Shown: positions 1 through 8,349 of the stretch, in pieces | Layout of the letters: the number at the start of each line of letters is the position of its first letter | How positions within the stretch are numbered: the first letter of the stretch is position 1 | Assembly: GCF_026017845.1 (NCBI RefSeq) | Contig: NZ_CP100416.1 | Coordinates: 6,591,652 to 6,655,651 of the forward strand | Source of the DNA: Amycolatopsis mediterranei | GTDB taxonomy: Bacteria > Actinomycetota > Actinomycetes > Mycobacteriales > Pseudonocardiaceae | DNA length: 64,000 nt | Direction: 5' to 3' | Program-made: the position numbers and the translations under genes | Notes under the pieces: generated by a model | What the model saw: the letters and a program-made list of their open reading frames with translations, nothing else | The model's database searches: none | What the model was told of the DNA's origin: nothing

Positions 1-550
1 CCGAGTTCGCCGCACACTGCCGGGCCATCCGCTTGCCGAACGCCACGTCGGGGGCGATCGAGCCGTTCCCGGCCGGGAAGGAAAGGATCGTGTACTGCAG
101 GTCGCGGACCAGCTCGACGGCGCCGCGGCCACAGTTCACCGGGGTGCTGTAGCCGGCGCCGCGCGGGTCGAAAGAGACCAGGTCGTAGGCGGCGCGCACA
201 TCGGCGGGCAGCAGGCTGCCGAACGCGGTCGGGACGTCCAGGCTGGCGCTGGGCCCGCCACCGTTGACCATCAGGACGCCTTTGCGCTTCGCCGGGTCGG
301 TCGCGCGAATCCGCGACACCTCGACCGAGATGGTGCGCCCGTGCGGCGAGCGGTAGTCGAGCGGCACCCGCAGTGTTGTGCATTCCTGAGGAGCCGGCGC
401 ACCGGTCGGGCAGGGGCCCCACTGGAGGCCGGAGCCGGCCGCGCCGGAGGCCGAGGCCTGCGCCGAACCGAACGAGGTGACCGCCAGCCCGACGGCGACC
501 GCAGCCACTGCCATGACGCGGCGCGAAGGAGAAGGGGTATGTGATCTCAT
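1..550 (-). CDS. Secreted alpha/beta hydrolase, tripeptidyl aminopeptidase (TAP) type, 5' part only
   Basis: The reverse strand starts with ATG at 550 and runs off the left edge, so only the first ~183 residues are visible. Residues 1-32 form a signal peptide: a basic start, a hydrophobic stretch (VMAVAAVAVGLAV) and an A-S-A type cleavage region. The mature part has the WGPCP, C-TTLRVPLDY and GRTISVEVSR segments seen in Streptomyces TAP/SlpD-type exported hydrolases, followed by VNGGGPS (oxyanion region) and SFDPRGAGYS. These enzymes release peptides from protein N-termini outside the cell. The nucleophile Ser and the rest of the triad lie beyond the window. The family is clear; the substrate is not. 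Confidence 0.85.
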   Translation of the reverse strand, partial: MRSHTPSPSRRVMAVAAVAVGLAVTSFGSAQASASGAAGSGLQWGPCPTGAPAPQECTTLRVPLDYRSPHGRTISVEVSRIRATDPAKRKGVLMVNGGGPSASLDVPTAFGSLLPADVRAAYDLVSFDPRGAGYSTPVNCGRGAVELVRDLQYTILSFPAGNGSIAPDVAFGKRMARQCAANS

Positions 551-586
551 ACCGAAACCCTAGAAACGGCGGCGGCCGGGACCGAC

Positions 587-621
587 CCAGCTGGCTGCCC
601 AAGTCTTGGGTAGCCAGCTGG
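587..621. repeat. 35-bp hairpin (inverted repeat) beside the TAP gene
   Basis: Arms CCAGCTGGCTGCCCAA (587-602) and TTGGGTAGCCAGCTGG (606-621) pair over 16 bp with one G-T wobble and a 3-base loop. It lies 37 bp upstream of the TAP start codon and has no T-run. It could be an operator or a terminator of a lost gene. No function is shown. Confidence 0.6.
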
Positions 622-833
622 ATGGACAACCTCGCCCGGCCGGCGGCCGGTGTGACCGGGCCGAGGGAACCAGGCCAACGCCGGCGGTGTGCGGCCGCCA
701 CTCCGCGCCGTGGGCTCGTTCTGCAGCTCCGGGCGTGTGCACCGCCGGCGCTTGGCCTGGTGCGCCCTGGCCGTCCATCCGCGAGCCCGTCGCCCCCGGC
801 AGCGGCTCGCGCTACAGCGAAAGGGCGATCGGC

Positions 834-1078
834 GTGTCGAAGGAAAACCTGCACGTGGCTCAACACCAACGTCCGCATCGGATTCACCGTCGAACGCGGC
901 CACGCCTGGCACTACCGCACCGAAGACCAAGGCCGAGCCTGCCCGCGTCTTCGTCGAAGACCGATTCGGGCTCTGCCTGGCCGAGCATCACCTGGGCGTC
1001 GCCGCCTCCGGCAACGGCGACATCCTCGCCATCCACACCGACGAACCATCCCGCCGATGCCGGTCGATCGGGAGCAGA
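834..1078 (+). pseudogene. Decayed N-terminal gene fragment, DUF932-like (tentative)
   Basis: From a GTG at 834 the frame reads V-S-K-E-N-L. It then shifts to a frame reading WLNTNVRIGFT and ERGHAWHYR, which resembles the N-terminus of plasmid/phage-associated DUF932-type proteins as I remember them. A further shift near 940 gives FGLCLAEHHLG and GNGDILAIHTDE before a stop at 1078. The coding-like stretches are in three successive frames, so no intact product is possible. The family call rests on short matches only. Confidence 0.35.
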
Positions 1079-1197
1079 TGACCGGCAGCCTTTGGTCCCG
1101 GGCAGCTGCCGGCAGGTCAGCACAGACCGCGACGGTCTCCGCCAACCGCCGGATTGGCGGCCAGCCCGACGCGTCCCGTGCGGGGTCACAGCCGGTG

Positions 1198-1232
1198 CCT
1201 GTGGTGGGTGCGGGAACCGCACCCACCACAGG
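1198..1232 (-). terminator. Perfect 16-bp hairpin, probable terminator of the small secreted-protein operon
   Basis: Arms CCTGTGGTGGGTGCGG (1198-1213) and CCGCACCCACCACAGG (1217-1232) pair perfectly around a GAA loop. It begins 5 bp past the TGA (1237-1239) that ends the upstream small coding frame on the reverse strand. Actinomycete terminators often lack a T-run, as here. Confidence 0.7.
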
Positions 1233-1236
1233 CCCG

Positions 1237-1379
1237 TCAGCAGACGTGGATGCCGTCAGTGGTCCGAATCGGGAAGTTCACCACCGGGATGAACTCGGGT
1301 GCCCGGGACGTGTCGAGCACCTCCCAGTGGCGAACGCGGCGGCGACGAACGGAGCGGCGATTTTCCGGACGATCTTCAC
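1237..1379 (-). pseudogene. Small secreted peptide gene, apparently frameshifted
   Basis: A GTG at 1379 is preceded by a G-rich ribosome site (GGGGG) and starts VKIVRKIAAPFVAAAFA, a clear signal-peptide start. About 17 codons in, a coding-like tail continues in another frame (EVLDTSRAPEFIPVV, then NFPIRTTDGIHVC) and stops at 1237. Joining the two frames gives an exported peptide of about 45 residues. The gene lies 14 bp after the next upstream small secreted-protein gene, and a terminator hairpin follows. The frameshift may be real or a sequencing error. No family recognised. Confidence 0.45.
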
Positions 1380-1393
1380 AGCTACCCCCTGGC

Positions 1394-1714
1394 TCAAACG
1401 AATATGGCCCTGATCGGCCCGTTGAAGTAGCCGCTGCCCGCGTAGGCCCACGACGTGGCCGGCGCGCTGACGACCGGGCCGCCGACCGAGGTGCAGGCGC
1501 GCTCGTTGCAGGCAGATCCGTAGACGTAGTAGCGGCCGACGTCGCACGAAACGCCGATCCATTTGCCGTCGCTGGTGCGGCTCGTGGTGCAGCCGGCCGG
1601 GACCGAGTTCGTCGCTGCACCGGCGCTCGCCGGGGCCACGGTCCAGCAGATCCCGCTCGCCGCTCCGGCGAGCACGAGTGCGCCTGGCACAAGAGTCTTC
1701 CATCGGTTTCGCAT
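1394..1714 (-). CDS. Small secreted protein, unknown family (106 aa)
   Basis: ATG at 1714 is chosen because GGGAGGGACC sits just upstream; the frame stays open further upstream without another such site. Residues 1-33 are an export signal (basic MRNRWK, hydrophobic core, A-S-A). The mature region of about 70 residues has four cysteines in GCTTS, VSCDVG, SACNERACTS and many Gly, Tyr and Ser, so a disulfide-stabilised extracellular peptide is likely. First gene of a two-gene operon with the signal-bearing peptide gene downstream. I do not recognise a family. Confidence 0.7.
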   Translation of the reverse strand: MRNRWKTLVPGALVLAGAASGICWTVAPASAGAATNSVPAGCTTSRTSDGKWIGVSCDVGRYYVYGSACNERACTSVGGPVVSAPATSWAYAGSGYFNGPIRAIFV

Positions 1715-2154
1715 CGGTGGTCCCTCCCACTGTGAACGGGGCTCGCCCCCTGAATGGGGCCCCGCGAAACCGACAGTAACGGGGGGCGGCACCACGAGAC
1801 TGCCACGCGGCCGGGACCAGAAACCCGTGAACCAGAGGCGTTGACCAGGTAGTTTCGAGGTCGCGAGACACCAAAGTAGGGCTTTGTCACAGGCACTTTT
1901 GCCGGTTCGGCGACCTCCCAGGCGGCCGTTCCTCGGCGCCGAACGGGTCAATTCCCGGCCAGCCCCGCAAGAACGGTAGAGAGGTCCGGAGGAGCGCTGG
2001 CGGAATCGGAAGGTGGACACCCGCGGGGAGGCCATCCGCGCAACGATCGGGTCGCAGCAGGGGCGGGCTCCGAATCATTTCGGAGTAGGTCCACCGTCGA
2101 AGGCCGCGACCGCGCCCGTGCTTTCCTCCTCCGGCACGGCGGCGGTGTCCCGGC
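1715..2154. other. Intergenic, no gene seen
   Basis: The part next to 1714 must hold the promoter of the small secreted-protein operon. I see no convincing coding frame, RNA gene or repeat in the rest. Confidence 0.5.
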
Positions 2155-2720
2155 GACAGTCTTCGCAGGCACCCCGCGGCTGCCGGGCGTGGACTCGACA
2201 CGCGCGCTCGCGGCGGCCTACGTCGGCCTGCTCGACGAACTCGGCCTCGGCGACGTCACCGTGATCGGCAACTCGCTCGGCGGCCGGCCGGCCGAGATCG
2301 CACTGCCGGGCAGCCCGCGCGTCAGCGGCGTGGTGATCGTCGACGGCATCGGGATCGAGGTCGAGGGCCGCCCGGTGACCAGCGTCGCCGGTCTCGCGCC
2401 CGTCGGCTTGCGCAAGCTTTTCCTTCCACAACCCCAGCAAGGCGCCGGCGACCGGGCCGGGCCCGGACATCCGGGCGCTGCTGTCCTACACCGGCCCGGC
2501 CATGTCCGACCCGACCCTGCCGGACCGGCTCCGCACGCTCGGCCACCTGCCCGTCCACGTCATCTGGGCGAGAGCGACGGGATCGTCAGCACCGAGTACG
2601 GGCAGGCCTCTGCCGCGGCCATCCCGACGGCGAAGTTCACCGTGCTCCCCCGGTCCGGCCACCTGCCGCGGGTCGAGACGCCCGAAGAACTCCTGCACCC
2701 CGGTCGGCCGTACCCACCGA
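2155..2720 (+). pseudogene. Broken alpha/beta hydrolase gene
   Basis: A coding-like frame reads VFAGTPRLPGVDSTRALAAA, then GDVTVIGNSLGG (nucleophile elbow G-N-S-L-G) and SPRVSGVVIVDGIG, as in many small alpha/beta hydrolases. The frame then changes (MSDPTLPDRLRTLG, VHVIW) and changes again to ESDGIVSTEYG (acid region) and SGHLPRVETPEELL (catalytic His region). At least two frameshifts and a missing cap segment make it a pseudogene. No N-terminal start is visible. Confidence 0.7.
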
Positions 2721-2774
2721 AACCCCAGGCCTGTCCCATTTCCCGCTGCCTCTTCCGCACTCCGCTTCGCGCGC

Positions 2775-3101
2775 TCATCGGACGGGCACCGGCAGGAAAG
2801 CGAGTTCCTGCCAGTGGTTCCCGGGCATTCTCGTCATGAGCACCTGCGGTGTCTCGACGAGGGCGACCGGCCACTCGCGTTGGATCTTCGGGATCAGCGG
2901 CGACTTCAGGTGTTCCTCGACGCTGTCCTCGTGGTGGCCCTCCAAGAGGAAGAAGACGTTCGGTTCGTCGACGCTGCGCGCCCACCAGAACCAGAGATTG
3001 CCGTCCTCGGCCCGCGTCGCGCGGGTGAACTCGCCGACCAGGTCGAGCCACCGGCCGGCCCACTCCTCGCGCACGGTGAAGCGGATGACGACGACCTGCA
3101 T
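2775..3101 (-). CDS. Antibiotic biosynthesis monooxygenase (ABM)-fold protein
   Basis: This 108-residue dimeric alpha/beta-barrel-type protein has the ABM pattern: MQVVVIRFTV start, a helix with RWLDLVGEFTRATRAEDGN, and the strand-rich FFLLEGHHEDSVEEHLKSP region. ABM proteins are cofactor-free oxygenases or quinol handlers. The ATG shares one base with the stop of the upstream FAD hydroxylase, so the two are translated together. The likely role is to act on the hydroxylated product of that enzyme. The substrate is unknown. Confidence 0.8.
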   Translation of the reverse strand: MQVVVIRFTVREEWAGRWLDLVGEFTRATRAEDGNLWFWWARSVDEPNVFFLLEGHHEDSVEEHLKSPLIPKIQREWPVALVETPQVLMTRMPGNHWQELAFLPVPVR

Positions 3102-4516
3102 CAGCGAGCCCTCCGTTCGCGGGCGGGCGCGGTCCAGCGGCCGAGGACCGCGGCCCAGTCACCGGACTCGACAGCACCGGCCCAAGCGACGTAGCCGTCA
3201 GGACGCACCAGCAGCCCCGGCCCGTCGTCGGTGCGGCGCACCACCGGCACCGGCGCGGTCACGGTGTCCTGGTCCGCGACGAGCACGAACCCGCCGCGGA
3301 GCAGCGCTTCGGGCAACCGTCCCTCCCGCAGCGGGATCTCGCCCGCGCGGGTGCCGACCAGCGGGTGCTCGGACGACGTGCGACGGTAGCGGATCCCGGT
3401 GCCGGTGAACATGCCGGCGGCTTTGCGGGAAAACCGGCCACTGCGCAGCAGCGCACCGATCGCGTGGTTGCGAAGCAGCCGCATCGGCCACGACCGCAGC
3501 GTCATCATGCGGATCGTGGCTCCGCTCGAGCGGAGCACCAGCTTGCCGACCGGGTGCCGTTCCGCCTGGTAGGTGTCGAGGATCGCGGGGTCCGCGCCAT
3601 CGAGGACGGCGGCCAGCTTCCAGCCCAGGTTGGCCGCGTCCTGGATGCCCGTGTTCATGCCCTGCCCGCCCGCGGGCGAATGGACGTGCGCGGCGTCGCC
3701 GGCGAAGAACACGCGCCCCGAGCGGTACGTCCCGATCTGGCGTTCGTCACTGCGGAACCGGGAAATCCACCGGGTCTCGCCCATGCCGTAGTCGGTGCCC
3801 ATGGTCCGCTTCAGGACGTCACGGACCAGCTCCGGCTCGGCGCGGAACGCTGGATCGTTCTCGTGCCGCCGGTCCCAGGCGATGACGCGGAACCAGCCGT
3901 CGCCGAAGGGCGCGAGGAACGCGAAGCTGTCCTTGATGGCGTCCACGGTGATCACGGTGTCCGGCGGTTCGGCGAGGTACGCGTCGGCGAGCACGATCGA
4001 CTTCAGCAGCACCCGCCCCGGGAACTCCGTGCCGGTCAGCCGCCGCACGGTGCTGTGCGCGCCGTCGGCGGCGACCACATAGGACGCTTTCCACGCCAGC
4101 GCACCGGCGCGGACGACGACACCCTCGTCCTGCGGCTCCAGGTCCGTGACCGCGGTCCCGCGGACGATCTGCGCGCCCTGGTTCCGGGCGTACTTCTCCA
4201 GCAGCGCGTCGACCTTGCGCTGCGGCGTGACCAGGAGGAACGGGAACTTCGACGGCAGCCGGGTGAGGTCGAGCCCCGCGCTCTTCCACAGGCTCAGGCT
4301 GCCCGCCCGGGTGCCGGTGGCGACCAGCTCGTCGGCGAGCCCACGCGAATCCAGGACCTCGAGGGTCCGGGCATGCGTGCCGAACGCCCGGCTGAGCGGT
4401 GACGCCTCGGCGTGCTTCTCGACGACCAAGACGGAGCGACCGGCCCGGGCCACTTCCCCGGCGAGCATGCAGCCGGTGGGGCCGCCCCCGACCACGACGA
4501 CATCCACGGTGTCCAC
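3101..4516 (-). CDS. FAD-dependent aromatic hydroxylase (PheA/TfdB, MhpA-like type)
   Basis: The 471-aa protein starts at a GTG (4516) six bases after AGGAGG. It has the three group A flavoprotein marks: VVVGGGPTGCMLAGEVARAG near residue 6, the DG motif AADGAHSTVRRL mid-protein, and FFAGDAAHVHSPAGGQGMN for ribityl binding. Such enzymes put a hydroxyl on a phenolic ring with NAD(P)H and O2. It pairs with the overlapping ABM gene and faces a TetR gene; the first operator lies across its ribosome-binding site. It probably makes a catechol-type substrate for the ring cleavage genes nearby, which is an inference. Confidence 0.88.
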   Translation of the reverse strand: MDTVDVVVVGGGPTGCMLAGEVARAGRSVLVVEKHAEASPLSRAFGTHARTLEVLDSRGLADELVATGTRAGSLSLWKSAGLDLTRLPSKFPFLLVTPQRKVDALLEKYARNQGAQIVRGTAVTDLEPQDEGVVVRAGALAWKASYVVAADGAHSTVRRLTGTEFPGRVLLKSIVLADAYLAEPPDTVITVDAIKDSFAFLAPFGDGWFRVIAWDRRHENDPAFRAEPELVRDVLKRTMGTDYGMGETRWISRFRSDERQIGTYRSGRVFFAGDAAHVHSPAGGQGMNTGIQDAANLGWKLAAVLDGADPAILDTYQAERHPVGKLVLRSSGATIRMMTLRSWPMRLLRNHAIGALLRSGRFSRKAAGMFTGTGIRYRRTSSEHPLVGTRAGEIPLREGRLPEALLRGGFVLVADQDTVTAPVPVVRRTDDGPGLLVRPDGYVAWAGAVESGDWAAVLGRWTAPARERRAR

Positions 4517-4526
4517 GCCGAACCTC

Positions 4527-4550
4527 CTAAGTCAACGGCTGATGACTTAG
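4527..4550. promoter_or_regulatory. TetR operator 1
   Basis: Perfect inverted repeat CTAAGTCA (4527-4534), 8-bp spacer, TGACTTAG (4543-4550). It lies in the 87-bp gap between the FAD hydroxylase and the TetR gene and touches the hydroxylase AGGAGG site. Confidence 0.85.
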
Positions 4551-4572
4551 ACGATAAGCGGGTCGGGACTAC

Positions 4573-4592
4573 AAGTCAATCGCCGGTGACTT
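4573..4592. promoter_or_regulatory. TetR operator 2
   Basis: AAGTCA (4573-4578), 8-bp spacer, TGACTT (4587-4592): the same core arms and spacing as operator 1, 44 bp away, just upstream of the TetR start. Two matching sites in one divergent gap is the usual layout for an autoregulating TetR repressor. Confidence 0.85.
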
Positions 4593-4603
4593 ATGCTGGG
4601 GCC

Positions 4604-5167
4604 ATGCCCGGGACTCGCCGCCGCTCCGCCCCCGCCACCCGCGCCGCGATCCTCGAGGCGGCCCGAAACCGCTTCGGTACCCACGGTTTCGACCGGGTGC
4701 GGCTGCGCGACGTCGCGGCGGACGTCGGCGTCGATCCGGCGATGGTCATCCGTTATTTCGGCACCAAGGAAGGCCTCTTCGCGGCGGCCGCGGAGTTCGA
4801 CCTGGACCTGCCCGACCTCGTCGGGGTGAGCGCCGGGGAACTCGGGCACGTCCTGATGCCGCGGTTCTTCGGCGTCTGGGAGGGCGACGCCGGGTTCCTC
4901 TCACTGCTGCGGGCGGCGACGACGAGCGAGGCGGCGGCGGAGAAGATGCTGGAGCTGTTCACCGGCCAGGTCGCCCCGGCCGTGGCCGCCGTCGTGGCCG
5001 ACCACGCCGCCGAGCGCGCCGCGCTTCTCGGCTCACAGATCCTCGGCCTGGCCCTCTCGCGCTACGTGCTGAAGGTGCCGCCCTTGGCGGACATGTCACG
5101 CGCGGAACTGGAAGCCTGGATCACGCCGGTCATCCGGCACTACCTGACCGATCCAGCGCCGGCGTGA
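4604..5167 (+). CDS. TetR-family repressor of the FAD hydroxylase/ABM pair
   Basis: The 187-aa protein starts at ATG 4604, just past operator 2. Residues 10-57 are the TetR helix-turn-helix: RAAILEAARNRFGTHGFD, VRLRDVAADVGV, then MVIRYFGTKEGLF. The rest is a helical ligand and dimer domain (TetR_C type). It is transcribed away from the hydroxylase and should repress both directions until a ligand, probably the aromatic substrate, binds. The 3' end overlaps the convergent NTF2-like gene by 38 bp. Confidence 0.88.
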   Translation: MPGTRRRSAPATRAAILEAARNRFGTHGFDRVRLRDVAADVGVDPAMVIRYFGTKEGLFAAAAEFDLDLPDLVGVSAGELGHVLMPRFFGVWEGDAGFLSLLRAATTSEAAAEKMLELFTGQVAPAVAAVVADHAAERAALLGSQILGLALSRYVLKVPPLADMSRAELEAWITPVIRHYLTDPAPA

Positions 5168-5510
5168 GGTCCGTGTGGACGCGGTAGTCGACGACCTTCT
5201 CGTCCGCGAGCCGGATGACGGTCACGCACGGCAGGACCAGCGGCTTGCCCGCCGGGGACTCCGTTTCGATCGTGAAGCGGCAGAACAGCTGGTCCTCCCC
5301 CACCGGCGCGATCTGGTCGACGGTGTGGCGGACCCACGGCAGGGCCGCGGTCGCGCCGGCGGTCGCCGCGGTGATCGCGGCGCGGCCGATCAGCGGCTCG
5401 TTGTTGGCGAACACGTAAGTGGCGTCGTCGGCGAACCACGCGGCGAACGCTTCGGCCTCACCCGCGTCGACCGCCGCGCACATCTCGCGCACCATCCGCT
5501 CGTGGTTCAC
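5130..5510 (-). CDS. NTF2-like (SnoaL / DUF4440-type) protein
   Basis: A 126-residue cone-shaped-fold protein: MVREMCAAVDAGEAEAFAAW helix, then FADDATYVFANNEPLIGRAA and a C-terminal sheet ending DEKVVDYRVHTDL. Family members are small isomerases, cyclases or hydroxylases, or simple binders. The ATGA overlap with the upstream cupin gene (5507-5510) and the flavin monooxygenase before it make a three-gene operon. Confidence 0.8.
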   Translation of the reverse strand: MNHERMVREMCAAVDAGEAEAFAAWFADDATYVFANNEPLIGRAAITAATAGATAALPWVRHTVDQIAPVGEDQLFCRFTIETESPAGKPLVLPCVTVIRLADEKVVDYRVHTDLTPALDRSGSAG

Positions 5511-5950
5511 TTCTGCAGCGCCAAGCCGTACCGGGTCATCACGGCCGTCACCAGCTTCAGGTCGCGCCCGGGCGGCAGCTGTGACAGCTCCTGGTAGTAG
5601 TTCTCCAGTCCCGGCGGGGAAACCACCGCGATGATGCGGGTTTCCTCGCCGAACGGGTTGCGGAACACGTGCGGCACCCCGCGCGGCATCAGCAGCGAGT
5701 CGCCCTGGCCGAGGATGTGGCGTACGCCGGCGAGCTCGACCTCGACGCGGCCCTGGACGCAGGTGAACAGCTCGTCCTCGCGGCTGTGGATGTGGGTCGG
5801 CGGGCCGCCGAGGCCAGGCGGGACAACGTATTCGAACAGGGAATACGCGCCGTGGGTGTCGGCGCCGGTGAGCCGGGCGTGGATGCCCAGCCCGATCGCG
5901 CCGAGGTCCGTTCCGTCGCCGGGGTGGAGCACGCCGGTCGCGTTGTCCAT
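5507..5950 (-). CDS. Cupin-domain protein
   Basis: The start ATG at 5950 is preceded by AAGGAG. The 147-residue single-cupin chain has motif 1 in PPTHIHSREDELFTCVQG (His-x-His, Glu) and motif 2 in LLMPRGVPHVFRNP (His). These are metal ligands for a dioxygenase, isomerase or sensor. It sits between the flavin monooxygenase and the NTF2-like gene in one operon. Specific chemistry cannot be read from sequence. Confidence 0.82.
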   Translation of the reverse strand: MDNATGVLHPGDGTDLGAIGLGIHARLTGADTHGAYSLFEYVVPPGLGGPPTHIHSREDELFTCVQGRVEVELAGVRHILGQGDSLLMPRGVPHVFRNPFGEETRIIAVVSPPGLENYYQELSQLPPGRDLKLVTAVMTRYGLALQK

Positions 5951-5963
5951 GGTGGACTCCTTT

Positions 5964-7454
5964 CTACAGCGGGGCTTTCGCGGACTCGGGGATGTTCTCC
6001 AGGCGGGCAAGCACCTGCGGCGTCAACGAGCGGTACGCCGCCGGCGCGACCGGGTTCAGCCAGTGCGTGAAGCGGGTGAACCGCCCGAGCTGGACGCCGA
6101 GGTCGCCGAGCACTTCGTCGACGTTGTGGATGGAGAACGGGATGATCTTCGTGCCACGACAGTGGTGCGCGCCCGTCGCGACGTCCAGGAAGGCGAGCTG
6201 GGCGACGACGTCCTCGCGGCGGGCCGTCTCGTCCGGCAGGGTCAGCGCGCCGCCGAGGTCAGCCGCGATCCACAGCGCCGCCATCTCCGCGTTCAGCGGG
6301 CTGAAGAACGACGAGTTGTAACCGTTGAAGTACAGCCCCGGCACGCCGATCGGCTGGATCTGCCGGTACAGCAGGAAGTTCCCGCGTTCGTCGAACAGCC
6401 GCTCCTGGATCGGCACGGGCAGGAACGGCACGCCTTGGGTGAAGCCGGTCGCGCAGACGACGAGGCCCGCGGGCAGCACACTGCCGTCGGCCAGTTCGGC
6501 GTGCGGGCGGTCGCCGTCGGCGAACAGCCGGGTGATCACCTGGTCGCGGTGAACGCGGATCGAGCCGTCGGCCACGCCTTCGAAGAACCCCTCGGTGGCC
6601 AGGCCGATCGCGTTCTTGACGATGTCCTCCATCCGCCCGCGCGGCACCAGGTCATGCCGGGCGAGGCCGAACTGCCGGACCGACACCGACCCGACGGAGT
6701 TGAGCATCGCCCGCCGCAGCCGGTTTCCCGGGCCGTGCAGGAACTTCTCGAAGCCGCGGAGCCATCGGTAGCGGAACAGCGCCTCGCCCAGCCGGGTCAG
6801 CAGCAGCATCTTGAAGTTGAGGAAGCCGGCGATCTTGCGCGGCACCTTCCACAGCAGCTGCCGGGCGATGACGTCGGTGCTCGCCGCGACACCGCTGATC
6901 GCCACGGTCACGTCACAGGCGGACTTGCCGTAGCCGACCACGAGCACGTGCTCGCCGCGCGCGTCTTCGACGTCGTGGAAGTCCGAGCCGGCCAGCAGCC
7001 GCCCGCCGGCCGCCTCGAACTCCGCGCGACCGGGGTAGTCCGGGAGTGCCGGTTCGCAGAACACACCGTTCGCGAGGACGACCCGGTCGAACCCCGCGGC
7101 CCCCTGCGCCGTGGTGGTCACCACCCACCGGCCGCCGTCCGGCACCACCGACGTCACTTCGGTGCCGAGGCGCAGGTGCGGCGTGACGCCGAACTCGTCG
7201 GCGTAAGCCGCCAGGTACTCCTGGATCTGCGCACCCGTCGGCCACTCCGGGAACTCACGCGGCATCGGGAAGTCCGAAAAGGAGTACTGCGCCTTCGGGC
7301 TCTGGGTGGTCAGCCCGGGGTAGCGCCGGGTCCGGCTCCACACCCCGCCGACCTCTGGCGCCCTGTCGAAGACCTCGACGTCGTGGCCGGCCTGCAACAG
7401 CACCTTGGCCGTGGTCAGCCCGGCGAGCCCGGCCCCGATGATCGCGACGCGCAT
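5964..7454 (-). CDS. Flavin-containing monooxygenase / Baeyer-Villiger-like enzyme
   Basis: ATG 7454 follows GAGGAGGACC and gives 496 residues beginning MRVAIIGAGLAGLTTAKVLL, an N-terminal FAD Rossmann motif. Midway VLVVGYGKSACDV is a second, NADPH-binding, Rossmann motif. The intervening SDFHDVED segment recalls the class B fingerprint but is not the strict FxGxxxH motif. The enzyme probably oxygenates a ketone, amine or ring. It leads the operon with the cupin and NTF2-like genes, and the IclR gene lies upstream on the same strand. Confidence 0.82.
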   Translation of the reverse strand: MRVAIIGAGLAGLTTAKVLLQAGHDVEVFDRAPEVGGVWSRTRRYPGLTTQSPKAQYSFSDFPMPREFPEWPTGAQIQEYLAAYADEFGVTPHLRLGTEVTSVVPDGGRWVVTTTAQGAAGFDRVVLANGVFCEPALPDYPGRAEFEAAGGRLLAGSDFHDVEDARGEHVLVVGYGKSACDVTVAISGVAASTDVIARQLLWKVPRKIAGFLNFKMLLLTRLGEALFRYRWLRGFEKFLHGPGNRLRRAMLNSVGSVSVRQFGLARHDLVPRGRMEDIVKNAIGLATEGFFEGVADGSIRVHRDQVITRLFADGDRPHAELADGSVLPAGLVVCATGFTQGVPFLPVPIQERLFDERGNFLLYRQIQPIGVPGLYFNGYNSSFFSPLNAEMAALWIAADLGGALTLPDETARREDVVAQLAFLDVATGAHHCRGTKIIPFSIHNVDEVLGDLGVQLGRFTRFTHWLNPVAPAAYRSLTPQVLARLENIPESAKAPL

Positions 7455-7551
7455 GCCTGGTCCTCCTCGTCGAGGCAGCCGTGCCGGGTGCCCGGGCGGC
7501 GTGCGCCACAGCGTGGAACAGTGGCAGGCGGCGGCCAACCGCGAGTCCTGG

Positions 7552-8349
7552 TCAGTGGGACGGCAGCTCCGGGCGAGGCATCGCCCAGCGCCGGGCGGAG
7601 TAGGCGCGGCTCGCCGCCGCGGCCGCCATCCGCACCGCCGGCCCGATCCGGTCGGGCTGCACGGCGGCGGTGGGCCCGGTGACCGACAGGGCGGCCGTGA
7701 CGTTGCCAGTGAAGTCGAAGATCGGTGCCGCGACGCAGCTGATGCCGGGGTTGCCCTCTTCGCGGTCGTAGGCCCAGCCGCGCTCGTGGACGACGGCGAG
7801 CTCGCGGTCCAGCGCGTCGGCGGTGGTGATCGTGCGGGGGGTCCGCCGAGCGAGCCCGGCCGCCACCACGGCGCCGACCGTTTCCGCGTTCGACCAGGCG
7901 AGGATCGCGCGCCCCAGCCCGGAGCAGTGCGCCGGGATGAAGCCGCCCACCTGGTCCAGCATCGGCAGCTGGCGGTGCCCGCTGATCTTCTCGACGACCA
8001 GCACGCGCGTGCCTTCGAGCACGCCGAGCTGCACGGTGGTCTTGGCCGCGGCGTACAGGTCCTGCAGGTACGGCAGCACGGCTTCGCGCAGCTCGTGGCG
8101 GACCGGTACCAGGCCGGACAGCTCGAACAGGCGCGTGCCGATCCGGTACTTCTCCCCCGGCTTGTCCAGCCAGCCCAGCTCGATCATCCGGGCCGCGGTG
8201 CGGTGCACGGTCGAGCGCGGCAGGCCCGAGCGTTCGACGAGCCGGGCGAGGGTGAGCTCGCGGTGCGTCACGTCGAACGCGTCCAGCAGCGCGGCGGCCC
8301 GTTCGAGCGCGCCGGATGCGTCGTTCCGGTCCCGGGCAGTGGGACTCAT
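7552..8349 (-). CDS. IclR-family regulator of the aromatic operon
   Basis: The 265-residue protein has an N-terminal winged helix (ERAAALLDAFDVTHRELTLA, then LVERSGLPRSTVHRTAARM) and the IclR effector domain (VVEKISGHRQLPMLDQVGG, GISCVAAPIFDFTGNVTAAL). IclR proteins often activate degradation genes when an aromatic intermediate binds. Only 41 bp separate its start from the divergent SDR gene, so it most likely controls that operon and itself. Confidence 0.9.
   Translation of the reverse strand: MSPTARDRNDASGALERAAALLDAFDVTHRELTLARLVERSGLPRSTVHRTAARMIELGWLDKPGEKYRIGTRLFELSGLVPVRHELREAVLPYLQDLYAAAKTTVQLGVLEGTRVLVVEKISGHRQLPMLDQVGGFIPAHCSGLGRAILAWSNAETVGAVVAAGLARRTPRTITTADALDRELAVVHERGWAYDREEGNPGISCVAAPIFDFTGNVTAALSVTGPTAAVQPDRIGPAVRMAAAAASRAYSARRWAMPRPELPSH

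Noticed and set aside
5631..7682. 683-codon forward open frame across the cupin and FMO genes
   Set aside because: Shadow on the strand opposite two clear genes; low-complexity Arg/Asp/His composition.
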